64,000 nucleotides of DNA from assembly GCF_003667345.1 (NCBI RefSeq), contig NZ_RCWF01000005.1, positions 1 through 64,000 of the forward strand, in the 5' to 3' direction. The position numbers and the translations under genes were made by a program. Below are positions 8,434 to 16,598 of the stretch, piece after piece. The DNA is from Poseidonibacter antarcticus. Lineage in GTDB: Bacteria > Campylobacterota > Campylobacteria > Campylobacterales > Arcobacteraceae. Position 1 is the stretch's first letter, and each line of letters begins with the position of its first letter. Below the pieces are notes generated by a model, which made no database searches, was not told the DNA's origin, and was given only the letters and a program-made list of their open reading frames with translations.

Positions 8434-9188
8434 CCTACAACCCTAAGAAGAACCAACATTACAATAGCACCAAAAAGATAACCATCACTTCTATCTAATA
8501 TCCCACCATGACCTGGTAAAATACTTCCACTATCTTTGATATTTGCTTCTCTTTTTAAATAAGATTCAAATAAATCTCCAAATACAGAAGCAAAAGCAAC
8601 AATAATAGAAATGATAACAGCAGAAATAATATGAAGATTTTCATTTGCAAAATAAGTACCTAAAATAGCAGCCACAATCACACCACCAACAACACCTTCA
8701 ATTGTTTTATTTGGACTTGTTTCACTAAACTTAGTTTTTCCAATACTTTTCCCAACAAAGTATGCACCAATATCAGCACCGGCAACAACTACTAATAACC
8801 ATAAAAGAGTCATAACACCATATTCACTGTATAAAGATAAAAGAAAAAGAAAAGATGCTGTTGGATAAAAAAGAGGTAAAAACATTTTTTTATCAAGCGT
8901 TTTTTTGTAAGCTAATTGAGAAGCATAACCAATTGCAACAATAAAAATTAAATCTTCTGGAGTTGGATAAAAATATGCAGCAAACCATAAAAGCGCTGAA
9001 TAAACATAAATACTATCACTTTCCAATTGGAAAAGTTTTTTAGCTTCTGAAATTGAAATCATAAGCAATATTCCAAGAACTGCCCATATTAAGAAATATG
9101 AATCAATATATCCAATGATTATCATTGCGATAATCAAAACAAGACCTGTTTTTATTCTAGTAGAACTTTCTTTTATAATGTTAGCCAT
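8430..9188 (-). CDS. cdsA: Phosphatidate cytidylyltransferase CdsA
   Basis: An integral membrane enzyme, 252 residues with about seven membrane segments, making CDP-diacylglycerol from phosphatidate and CTP for phospholipid synthesis. The C-terminal signature is clear: SVFGDLFESYLKRE, then KDSGSILPGHGGILDRSDG. It is the first gene of the long minus-strand operon. The 73 bases upstream, before the rqcH-like gene, have no obvious promoter consensus. Confidence 0.96.
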   Translation of the reverse strand: MANIIKESSTRIKTGLVLIIAMIIIGYIDSYFLIWAVLGILLMISISEAKKLFQLESDSIYVYSALLWFAAYFYPTPEDLIFIVAIGYASQLAYKKTLDKKMFLPLFYPTASFLFLLSLYSEYGVMTLLWLLVVVAGADIGAYFVGKSIGKTKFSETSPNKTIEGVVGGVIVAAILGTYFANENLHIISAVIISIIVAFASVFGDLFESYLKREANIKDSGSILPGHGGILDRSDGYLFGAIVMLVLLRVVG

Positions 9189-9261
9189 TAAGTAAACCTT
9201 ATATTGTTTAAATTGCTAAGATTATACTAAATTTTGGCTTTTGGTTATATTTTGGGTAAAT

Positions 9262-10590
9262 TTAAATTTTTATTCCAATAGTAGTATAAGGATTATATAA
9301 AACATTCGCACCTGATTGGATTTTTACATTTCTTCTTTGAGTGAAGTCTACTTCATAATCACCTGGAAAATCTACTGAAAATTTTGCACAAATTACTGCT
9401 GCTTGTTCTATTACACTATCTGGAATTGTTTTTTTTGAGTTTTGAACTATTACATGTGAAGATGGTCTATCTTTTAAATGAAACCAAAAGTCACTTGCTT
9501 TTGAATTTTTTAGTAAAAATATATTTTCTCGTTCACTTGTTCCTAGCATTATTTTAAAACCTTCAAAAAAGAAGCTTTCATAAGGTTGTGCTTTTTTCGT
9601 TCGTTTTTGGTTTTTCTCTTTTTTTGGATATAAAAATTCACACTCTTCTATATCTTTTGCATTTTCTAAACCATTTACCATTCTATATAAGAATTCTAGT
9701 TTTTCATCTAAATTATCTTTTTCTAGTGATATATGTAAAGCTTTTTGCTTTGCTTTTTTTGCTTTTTTAAATAAATCATTTGAATATCTTGATGGTGAGG
9801 CACACTCTTCTAGTGATATTTCAACTTCATTTCCTTCATAATCATAAGTTTTGAATGATTTTTGATAAGATTTAATATTGTGTAAATTTGAAAGAATTAG
9901 ATTTGCTTTTTCATATAAAGAGGTTGATTCTGCTTCTAATTCTTCTTTTTTTGCTAAAGAGTTAATTGTTTTTTCTAGTTTTTTTATTTTCTTTTTAATT
10001 TGACTTATTTTTTGTTTTTTAAGATTTTCAAGATTTTTAGATTCTTTTTCTTCATAAATCTTATATAAATGTTTTTCTATATCTTCAACAACTTCCATTT
10101 TTGGAATAAAGTTTTGTTTTGGGATTTCGTCAAGTTTAATCCCAACTTTTATAACTCTACTTGATGAAAATTCATCTATATGTCTTAAAGCTTCAATAAT
10201 AATTCTATTTTCATCTAATATTATAATATTAGTATGTTTCCCTGTAAATTCTAACTGTAAAATCGTCGATAATTTTTTATATGATGAAGAAGAATTTACT
10301 TTTATATTTATAATTTTATCATCGTTATACATTTCAATATTTTCTATTTTTGAATTATAAAATCTTTTTTGCAATGCAACATCAAAAGGAGCATTAAAAT
10401 CTTTCTTAGCATTTAAAATTTTTTGTGATTTAAATACCGTACTAGAACCCTTTGACATATCAAAATATATAATATTTCTATTATTAAATTCTATTATAAT
10501 TATATTATTATCAATACGTTTAATAAGCTTTATATTTTGGGTGTTTTCTACTAGATACCTCACTAATTCTTTTAATAAAAAATACTTCAC
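9262..10590 (-). CDS. rqcH: NFACT family protein, RqcH-like
   Basis: NFACT proteins (bacterial RqcH, formerly called fibronectin-binding proteins) bind stalled 50S subunits and add alanine tails to the nascent chain. The 442 residues show an N-terminal NFACT-N region, a central lysine/glutamate coiled coil (about 180-240) and a C-terminal NFACT-R domain (about 335-442) with SDFWFHLKDRPSSHVIV and DYEVDFTQRRNVKI. It is shorter than the roughly 570-residue B. subtilis protein. GTG at 10590 has GGAG upstream. Activity in tailing is inferred from the family. Confidence 0.85.
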   Translation of the reverse strand: MKYFLLKELVRYLVENTQNIKLIKRIDNNIIIIEFNNRNIIYFDMSKGSSTVFKSQKILNAKKDFNAPFDVALQKRFYNSKIENIEMYNDDKIINIKVNSSSSYKKLSTILQLEFTGKHTNIIILDENRIIIEALRHIDEFSSSRVIKVGIKLDEIPKQNFIPKMEVVEDIEKHLYKIYEEKESKNLENLKKQKISQIKKKIKKLEKTINSLAKKEELEAESTSLYEKANLILSNLHNIKSYQKSFKTYDYEGNEVEISLEECASPSRYSNDLFKKAKKAKQKALHISLEKDNLDEKLEFLYRMVNGLENAKDIEECEFLYPKKEKNQKRTKKAQPYESFFFEGFKIMLGTSERENIFLLKNSKASDFWFHLKDRPSSHVIVQNSKKTIPDSVIEQAAVICAKFSVDFPGDYEVDFTQRRNVKIQSGANVLYNPYTTIGIKI

Positions 10591-10641
10591 TGCAACTCCA
10601 TTTTAATTTAAATTATATTCTAAGATTTATTTATACATATA

Positions 10642-10661
10642 TTAGATATGATTATATCTAA
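10642..10661. promoter_or_regulatory. Operator-like palindrome upstream of the cytochrome-like gene
   Basis: TTAGATAT (10642-10649) and ATATCTAA (10654-10661) form a perfect inverted repeat with a four-base centre. It lies 20 bases before the start at 10682 and overlaps the likely promoter and leader, between two divergent genes. It could bind a dimeric regulator or form an mRNA hairpin. No known motif is matched. Confidence 0.4.
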
Positions 10662-10681
10662 ATTTTCATTAGGAGATAAAT

Positions 10682-11002
10682 ATGAAATTATTAAAAATCG
10701 CATTAGCAAGTTCGTTAATATTAGGTATTAGCTCAACAATATTATTAGCAGACGCAACAAAAGGTCAAAAACTATTTGTAAAGAAATACAAAAGTTCTTG
10801 TGGTATGAGTGGAGATAAATTTGCTGCAAAGCACTCTCAAGACGAGTGGGAGACTATTTTTGAAGAAGGTAAATTTAAAGAAGAACTTATAAAAATTTGT
10901 CCAAAAGTAAAAGAATCAGAAATCAAAGACAAATGGATTCAACACCTTTATGATTTCACTTATAAATTCGCTAACGACTCAGGAAATGTTCCTTCTTGTT
11001 AA
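10682..11002 (+). CDS. Periplasmic cytochrome-c-like protein lacking a heme motif
   Basis: A 106-residue exported protein with a signal peptide (cleavage probably after LLADA, about residue 25). The mature part, KGQKLFVKKYKSSCGMSGDKFAAKH, has the layout of class I cytochrome c starts but shows CGMSG rather than CxxCH, so covalent heme is not expected from the standard motif. I recall similar proteins in Campylobacterota, usually annotated cytochrome c and ending NDSGNVPSC as here. Four cysteines (in SSCG, ICPK and the C terminus, plus none in the signal region) deserve counting against disulfides. A strong AGGAG site precedes ATG 10682. Function unknown. Confidence 0.72.
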   Translation: MKLLKIALASSLILGISSTILLADATKGQKLFVKKYKSSCGMSGDKFAAKHSQDEWETIFEEGKFKEELIKICPKVKESEIKDKWIQHLYDFTYKFANDSGNVPSC

Positions 11003-11024
11003 TCATTAATTAGACAAAAAACTT

Positions 11025-11055
11025 TAAGGCTAATATCAAAACTATATTAGCCTTA
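11025..11055 (+). terminator. Hairpin after the cytochrome-like gene
   Basis: TAAGGCTAATAT (11025-11036) pairs perfectly with ATATTAGCCTTA (11044-11055) around a seven-base loop, 22 bases past the stop. The downstream side is not U-rich, so termination efficiency is uncertain, but position and stem strength fit a transcript end. Confidence 0.6.
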
Positions 11056-11148
11056 GACCTATAATTATAATATTTACTTATATTTTATTAATCACTACTT
11101 AAATAGTTTAATCTTATAATACTCAAATAATTAATTATAAGGATGGTT

Positions 11149-12687
11149 ATGAAAAAAAATATTATTTTACTTTCAACAATTGCTGCATTATCAACTGCAA
11201 GTTTTGCAGATGATTTAAATAAACAAATGTATGAACAACTCCAAATATTAAAAGCTCAAGTTGCTGCACTTGAAGCTAAAATGAATAAACAAAATGCAAA
11301 AGATGATGAAAAAAGAATCACAAAAATCGAAAAGAAACTTGCAAAGGTTTCAAAAAAAGCTAGTTTGGCAAAAGCACAAGGTGCCGGAGATAATCTAAAA
11401 TGGGATGTAGATTTTCGAACACAAGTTGATAATTTACAATATAAACATGCAAATGGTTCTAAATCTAAAAACAATGCATTAATGACAAATAGATTATGGC
11501 TTGGTATGAAATATAAAGCAGATGAAAACTCTAGTTTTTTTGGAACACTATCATATTTAAAAGCATTTGGGGATTCTGCAAATCACTCACAAGCTAATAC
11601 TCAAGCAGGATTTTCAAATTTTGATTGGGTAACAAATGAAAATGCTAATGATAATTCAATAAAAATAAAAGAAGCTTATTGGTTATACTCAAATGATACT
11701 TTTTTAGGAACTGATGTTTCATGGACTGCATCAGTTGGTCGTCGTCCATCAACTGATGGATTAGCGATAAATCTAAGAGCAGATCAAGAAAGAAAATCTC
11801 CTCTTTCTCATACTGTAAATGTTGAATTTGATGGTGCATCTGCAAAATTTAATCTTGATCAAGTAACAGGAATTGATGGTGCTTGGCTTAAATTTTGTGC
11901 AGGAAGAGGTTTAACAAATGCAAAACCAAGATTTCAATTTGATAATACTGATTACACTAGTGATGATACAAAAAATACAAATATTGATATGGCAGGAATT
12001 ATAGCTGTTCCATATGATAATGGGCAATATTCAGTACATATGAACTATGCAAGAGCATGGAATTTAATCGGATACAACAATACACAATTATCACAATTTC
12101 AATCTGCATCTAAAAATACAGCTTCTGAAATCATGGACGCTTATGGAAACTTACAATTTCTTGATGTTGGAGATATTGATTTAGCAACTGTTATGTTTAA
12201 AGTTGATGGTATTGGAGATGGTATTTCTGATTGGTTAGATGATACTGTTGTATTTGCATCAGCTGCAATGAGTAAAACAAGACCTAATGAAAAAGGGATG
12301 TTAGGTTCAACTAATTCTCAAACGGGGCATTCATTTTGGATTGGTGTAAATGCACCTTGTCCTATTTCTCCTGATAATGCAAAAATTGGTATAGAATGGA
12401 ATAAAGGTAGTAAATATTGGAGATCGATGACATATGCTGAAGATACAATGGCTGGTTCTAAAATATCAACAAGAGGACAGGCATGGGAAATTTATCGAAC
12501 TCAACAATTAACTAAAGCATTAAGTTTTGGAGTTTCATATGTTTATATGGATTATGATTATATGGGAAGTAATTCATTCTTTGGGGCAGAAGGAACACCT
12601 TATAAAATAGGTGGAACATATGCAAATGCTGCTAATGCAGTTGAATCAGCTCAAGATATAAAAGCATATATGAGATATAGATTCTAA
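11149..12687 (+). CDS. DUF3373 family outer-membrane porin-like protein
   Basis: 512 residues: signal peptide (MKKNIILLSTIAALSTASFA), an N-terminal coiled coil (about 22-75, MYEQLQILKAQVAALEAKM and further heptads), then a beta-rich domain with many alternating aromatic strands ending in the outer-membrane signature YMRYRF. This is the DUF3373 layout common in Campylobacterota. The coiled coil is probably periplasmic and could anchor to the wall or trimerise. AAGGA lies six bases before ATG 11149, favouring it over ATG 11143. A TATAAT sits at 11115-11120. Transported solute unknown. Confidence 0.85.
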   Translation: MKKNIILLSTIAALSTASFADDLNKQMYEQLQILKAQVAALEAKMNKQNAKDDEKRITKIEKKLAKVSKKASLAKAQGAGDNLKWDVDFRTQVDNLQYKHANGSKSKNNALMTNRLWLGMKYKADENSSFFGTLSYLKAFGDSANHSQANTQAGFSNFDWVTNENANDNSIKIKEAYWLYSNDTFLGTDVSWTASVGRRPSTDGLAINLRADQERKSPLSHTVNVEFDGASAKFNLDQVTGIDGAWLKFCAGRGLTNAKPRFQFDNTDYTSDDTKNTNIDMAGIIAVPYDNGQYSVHMNYARAWNLIGYNNTQLSQFQSASKNTASEIMDAYGNLQFLDVGDIDLATVMFKVDGIGDGISDWLDDTVVFASAAMSKTRPNEKGMLGSTNSQTGHSFWIGVNAPCPISPDNAKIGIEWNKGSKYWRSMTYAEDTMAGSKISTRGQAWEIYRTQQLTKALSFGVSYVYMDYDYMGSNSFFGAEGTPYKIGGTYANAANAVESAQDIKAYMRYRF

Positions 12688-12693
12688 AATCAT

Positions 12694-12719
12694 AAAAAGA
12701 AGGATTTTCCCTTCTTTTT
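12694..12719. terminator. Bidirectional terminator between convergent genes
   Basis: AAAAAGAAGG (12694-12703) pairs with CCTTCTTTTT (12710-12719). The A-tract on one side and T-tract on the other let it act for both the porin gene (plus) and the unknown gene at 12718-13233 (minus), whose stop codon it overlaps. Confidence 0.8.
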
Positions 12720-13233
12720 ATTTAAAAGAAAAAGAATCTAATTTATATATAACTTCTTCAGCAATTTCAATCATTGCAATATTTAACTTTTTAAAATTAC
12801 TATTTTTAATCTTTACTAATAGTTCATCATATACATTTGCGTAAGTATAAATTGTGAAAAATATATATTCTTTAGAATGAGATTCCTTATTTAACTCTTT
12901 AAACCAAAGTGCGAGTAATGAAAAATATAACATTGAAGGATTAAAAGCTTTTCTATCCTCTAATATTTTTGATATTTCTTTATTAATAAAGTTATACCCA
13001 TCTAAAATAGCTTTAATTCTATAATGCTTTTTATTTTTAATATAATAATTAGTAGGAAAAGTAACATTATTTATTTGAACTAGCATTTCATCACTAATTT
13101 TATTAAATTTAACAATTAATTCTTTATCTACTCCATATGTGCTAATATCTTCTTTATCTTTATAAGAAAGAATCAAATCTCTACAAAATAATAGTAAGCT
13201 TTCAGTTTTTATTTTCGATAAATTTAAAATCAT
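12718..13233 (-). CDS. Hypothetical protein, 171 residues
   Basis: An all-helical soluble protein with no signal peptide or clear membrane segment and a lysine/isoleucine-rich composition. It includes LYFSLLALWFKELNKES and ends KLDSFSFK. I do not recognise the family. ATG 13233 is preferred to the in-frame TTG at 13248 although neither has a strong ribosome site. It diverges from thrS and converges on the porin gene. Confidence 0.55.
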   Translation of the reverse strand: MILNLSKIKTESLLLFCRDLILSYKDKEDISTYGVDKELIVKFNKISDEMLVQINNVTFPTNYYIKNKKHYRIKAILDGYNFINKEISKILEDRKAFNPSMLYFSLLALWFKELNKESHSKEYIFFTIYTYANVYDELLVKIKNSNFKKLNIAMIEIAEEVIYKLDSFSFK

Positions 13234-13344
13234 ACTTAATTGTAACAAAAGTTTATTAAATTTGTTTATAAATAATTTATTTTAAGTCTCTTTGCGGTAA
13301 AATAAGCTAAATTTAATATTATAACTAATTTATAAAGGAAACTA

Positions 13345-15153
13345 TTGGAACCAATAGGAATAAAAAAAGAAGGTCAGATATATGACCTTCAGACTGCCGA
13401 AGCGTTAAATATCGAAGGTGATATTATAAAGTCTGATAACTCTGCAGAATCTTTAGAGATTCTTAGACATTCATGTGCTCATATGATGGCTCAAGCTATC
13501 AAAGAGCTTTATCCTGATGCAAAATTTTTCGTAGGACCTGTTGTTACGGAAGGTTTTTACTATGATTTTAAAGTAGATGAGAAAATCACTGATGATGATT
13601 TACCAACTATTGAAAAAAAGATGAAAGAAATCGCAAGTAGAAAACTAAAAATAACAAGATATGAAGCCTCAAGAGAAGAAATTCTTACAAAATTTGCTGA
13701 TGATGAATTAAAACAAGCTGTTTTAAAAAATATTACAGACGATACTTTAACGATGTATAAACAAGGTGATTTTGAAGATTTATGTCGTGGTCCACATTTA
13801 CCAACAACAGGAATGATTAGAGCATTTAAACTAACAAGAGTTGCTGGTGCTTACCTTGGTGGTGATGAAGAAAACGAAATGATTACAAGAATTTACGGAA
13901 TTGCATTCTTTGATAAAAAAGAATTAAATGATTACGTAAGAATGCTAGAAGAAGCAAAAAAAAGAGATCATAGAAAACTAGGAACAGAACTAGAACTATT
14001 TACATTTAATGAAGATGTAGGTGCAGGGTTACCATTATGGTTACCAAATGGTTCAAGACTTAGATCAAAATTAGAACACCTTTTATATAAAGCTCATAGA
14101 ATTAGAGGTTACGAACCAGTTCGTGGTCCAGAGATTTTAAAATCTACTATGTGGGATATTTCAGGACATAATGCAAATTATGGTGAAAATATGTATTACA
14201 CAGAGATTGATGGTCAAAAATATGGAATGAAACCTATGAACTGTGTAGGTCATATTCAAATCTTTAAAAATGATATAGTTTCATATAAAGATTTACCAAA
14301 AAAACTTTTTGAATATGGTGTTGTTCATAGACATGAAATGTCAGGAGCTATGCACGGATTATTTAGAGTTAGAGAATTTACACAAGATGATGCACATATT
14401 TTTTGTACTCAAGCACAAGTAAAACAAGTAATTATCGAAGTATTAGAATTTGTTGATTCATTAATGAAAACATTTGATTTCAAATATGAAATGGAAGTTT
14501 CAACAAAACCTAAAAAAGCAATTGGTGATGATGCATTTTGGGAAACTACAACTAAAGGTATTATGGAAGCTTTAGATGAAGAAAACCTTCCTTATGGAAT
14601 TGATGAAGGTGGTGGAGCATTCTATGGTCCTAAAATTGATATTAAAATTACAGATGCTATTGGAAGAAAGTGGCAATGTGGTACAATACAAGTAGATATG
14701 AATTTACCTTCTAGATTTGATGTTGAATTTATAAACGATGAAGGACATAAAGAACAACCTGTGATGATTCACAGAGCTATCTTAGGTTCATTCGAAAGAT
14801 TCATTGGTATTTTAACAGAACACTGTGCTGGTGAATTCCCATTTGTAATAGCACCAACACAAGTAATTTTTGTACCAATTGCTAATACTCACGTAGAATA
14901 TGCAAAACAGTTACAAAAAGAGCTATTAGAAGATGAAATGGATTCTAAAATCTTTGATATGAACGAAAGTTTAAATAAAAGAATTAGAATGGCAGAAAAA
15001 CAAAGAGTTCCTATGATTGTAGTTGTTGGTGATGAAGAAGTTGCTAATGAAACAATTGCATTAAGAAATAGAAGAACAAGAGAGCAGTCAAATATGACTA
15101 AAGATGAATTTTTAACTATGTTAAATAAAATAAAAAAAGGAAGTAGAATTTGA
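13345..15153 (+). CDS. thrS: Threonyl-tRNA synthetase
   Basis: ThrRS charges tRNA-Thr. The 602 residues carry the editing/second-additional domain ([22 protein letters not shown] at the start), the class II core with the zinc cysteine in MKPMNCVGH and motif 2 around [17 protein letters not shown], and a C-terminal anticodon-binding domain. The N-terminal TGS domain is reduced compared with the roughly 640-residue E. coli enzyme. TTG at 13345 follows AAGGAAACTA, a good site, and no ATG fits. The stop overlaps the infC start as TTGA. Confidence 0.97.
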   Translation: MEPIGIKKEGQIYDLQTAEALNIEGDIIKSDNSAESLEILRHSCAHMMAQAIKELYPDAKFFVGPVVTEGFYYDFKVDEKITDDDLPTIEKKMKEIASRKLKITRYEASREEILTKFADDELKQAVLKNITDDTLTMYKQGDFEDLCRGPHLPTTGMIRAFKLTRVAGAYLGGDEENEMITRIYGIAFFDKKELNDYVRMLEEAKKRDHRKLGTELELFTFNEDVGAGLPLWLPNGSRLRSKLEHLLYKAHRIRGYEPVRGPEILKSTMWDISGHNANYGENMYYTEIDGQKYGMKPMNCVGHIQIFKNDIVSYKDLPKKLFEYGVVHRHEMSGAMHGLFRVREFTQDDAHIFCTQAQVKQVIIEVLEFVDSLMKTFDFKYEMEVSTKPKKAIGDDAFWETTTKGIMEALDEENLPYGIDEGGGAFYGPKIDIKITDAIGRKWQCGTIQVDMNLPSRFDVEFINDEGHKEQPVMIHRAILGSFERFIGILTEHCAGEFPFVIAPTQVIFVPIANTHVEYAKQLQKELLEDEMDSKIFDMNESLNKRIRMAEKQRVPMIVVVGDEEVANETIALRNRRTREQSNMTKDEFLTMLNKIKKGSRI

Positions 15154-15689
15154 GTAGAGACAACAAGAAGAATAATGTAATTATGAACGAAATGATTATG
15201 GCAAAAGAAGTAAGATGTACATCTGATGATGGGACAAATTATGGAATTATTGCAACAAGAGATGCGCAAAAAACAGCAGATGATTTAGGACTAGATTTAG
15301 TTTTAATTGCTCCTGATGGAAAACCACCTGTTGCTAAAATCATGGATTATGGAAAATTTAAATACCAACAAGAAAAAAAGAAAAAAGAAGCTAGAAAAAA
15401 TCAAAAAGTAATTGTAGTTAAAGAAATTAAACTTTCTGTTAAAATTGCTGATAATGATATTAACTATAAAGTTAAGCATGCTAGAGAATTTTTAGAAGCG
15501 GGACACCATGTTAAGTTTCGAGTATTCTTAAGAGGTAGAGAAATGGCAAATCCAAAAGCAGGTGTTGACGTACTTAAAAGAGTATGGCCAATGGTTGAAG
15601 ATTTAGCTGTAATGGATAAAGAACCAAAACTTGAAGGAAGATACGTAAATATGATGGCTCTTCCTAAAAAAGATGAAAAACAATCATAA
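15150..15689 (+). CDS. infC: Translation initiation factor IF-3
   Basis: IF-3 keeps ribosomal subunits apart and checks the start codon. The N domain contains [22 protein letters not shown]; the linker is basic ([16 protein letters not shown]) and the C domain has [19 protein letters not shown] and [14 protein letters not shown]. The start is TTG at 15150, inside the thrS stop as TTGA, with AAGGAAG upstream. A non-AUG start is notable because IF-3 discriminates against such codons and E. coli infC uses AUU for autoregulation; the same here is inference. Confidence 0.96.
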   Translation: MSRDNKKNNVIMNEMIMAKEVRCTSDDGTNYGIIATRDAQKTADDLGLDLVLIAPDGKPPVAKIMDYGKFKYQQEKKKKEARKNQKVIVVKEIKLSVKIADNDINYKVKHAREFLEAGHHVKFRVFLRGREMANPKAGVDVLKRVWPMVEDLAVMDKEPKLEGRYVNMMALPKKDEKQS

Positions 15690-15696
15690 TTAATAA

Positions 15697-15726
15697 AAAA
15701 GAAGAGATTCTACTCTCTCTTCTTTT
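15697..15726 (+). terminator. Terminator after infC
   Basis: AAAAGAAGAGA (15697-15707) pairs with TCTCTTCTTTT (15716-15726), ending in a short T-run. It separates thrS-infC from rpmI-rplT, so the ribosomal pair probably has its own promoter in the 100 bases that follow. Confidence 0.75.
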
Positions 15727-15829
15727 AACTCCCAACAATTCTTTTAAAGATATATTAAACAAGTTTTAAGTATAATCCAAAACTTTTTCATTAATAAATG
15801 AAACTGCAAATTTAAAAAAGGATTTTTCA

Positions 15830-16027
15830 ATGCCAAAGATGAAAACTAACAGTGGCGCTTTAAAGAGATTTAAAATAAAGAAAAATGGTTCTATTAAAAG
15901 AGGATCAGCTTTTAGAAGTCACATCTTAACGAAAATGTCTCAAAAGAGAAAAAGAAATCTTAGAGGACCACAAACTGTTGCAGCTGTGGATTCAACAAGA
16001 GTTAAAAGAATGTTAAACAAAGCGTAA
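15830..16027 (+). CDS. rpmI: Ribosomal protein bL35
   Basis: 65 residues, very basic, beginning [20 protein letters not shown] and containing the bL35 signature ([30 protein letters not shown]). Normal length. AAAGGA lies nine bases before the ATG. It is the first gene of a pair with rplT, 104 bases upstream of it with several palindromes between. Confidence 0.98.
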   Translation: MPKMKTNSGALKRFKIKKNGSIKRGSAFRSHILTKMSQKRKRNLRGPQTVAAVDSTRVKRMLNKA

Positions 16028-16113
16028 TCATTTTCAAATGATTTTTTAGTCCCTCCACATTTTGTGGAAAAGTTCAACAATTATTGTTGACACCTTATTA
16101 TTTTTAAAATAAT
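16026..16113 (+). promoter_or_regulatory. Four consecutive palindromes between rpmI and rplT
   Basis: Four inverted repeats lie in 88 bases: arms 16026-16032/16037-16043 followed by six T; TCCACA/TGTGGA at 16054-16059/16063-16068; TCAACAA/TTGTTGA at 16074-16080/16084-16090; ATTATTTT/AAAATAAT at 16097-16104/16106-16113. The first overlaps the rpmI stop and resembles a terminator. The last ends 18 bases before the rplT start. L20 represses its own operon through structured mRNA in E. coli and B. subtilis; a similar role here is inference. Confidence 0.5.
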
Positions 16114-16131
16114 GGTAAAGAAAGGAAATAC

Positions 16132-16488
16132 ATGCCTAGAGTTAAAACTGGTGTAGTTAGAAGAAAAAGACATAAAAAAGTATTAAAAGCAGCTAAAGGT
16201 TTTTACAGTGGTAGAAGCAAGCACTTTAGAAAAGCAAAAGAACAATTAGAGCATTCATTAGTATATGCTTACAGAGATAGAAGACAGAAAAAAAGAGATA
16301 TTAGAAAGCTTTGGATTGTAAGAATCAATGCAGCTTGTAGATTAAATGATATCAACTATTCTAGATTTATGAACGGATTAAAAATAGCTGGAATTACTTT
16401 AGATAGAAAAATCTTAGCTGATATGGCTATGAATGATTATACATCATTTGTAACATTAGTTAATTCTGCAAAAGATGCATTAAAATAA
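16132..16488 (+). CDS. rplT: Ribosomal protein bL20
   Basis: 118 residues, highly basic, with the family segments [42 protein letters not shown] and [19 protein letters not shown]. Normal length. AAAGGA lies six bases before the ATG. It follows rpmI after a palindrome-rich gap and ends before a strong terminator. Confidence 0.98.
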   Translation: MPRVKTGVVRRKRHKKVLKAAKGFYSGRSKHFRKAKEQLEHSLVYAYRDRRQKKRDIRKLWIVRINAACRLNDINYSRFMNGLKIAGITLDRKILADMAMNDYTSFVTLVNSAKDALK

Positions 16489-16505
16489 TTAAATTTGCAT
16501 AAACT

Positions 16506-16545
16506 AAAAAAGGGATTGAAGTTTTCTTCAATCCCTTTTTTTTAT
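16506..16545. terminator. Strong terminator between rplT and the SQR-like gene
   Basis: A 16-bp perfect stem: AAAAAAGGGATTGAAG (16506-16521) pairs with CTTCAATCCCTTTTTT (16526-16541) around TTTT, then more T. The A-tract lets it also serve the minus-strand gene ending at 16599. Confidence 0.93.
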
Positions 16546-16598
16546 ATCTAAATAAAATCTATTTATTCTATAGTAAGTATCAATAGATACCTACTAAA

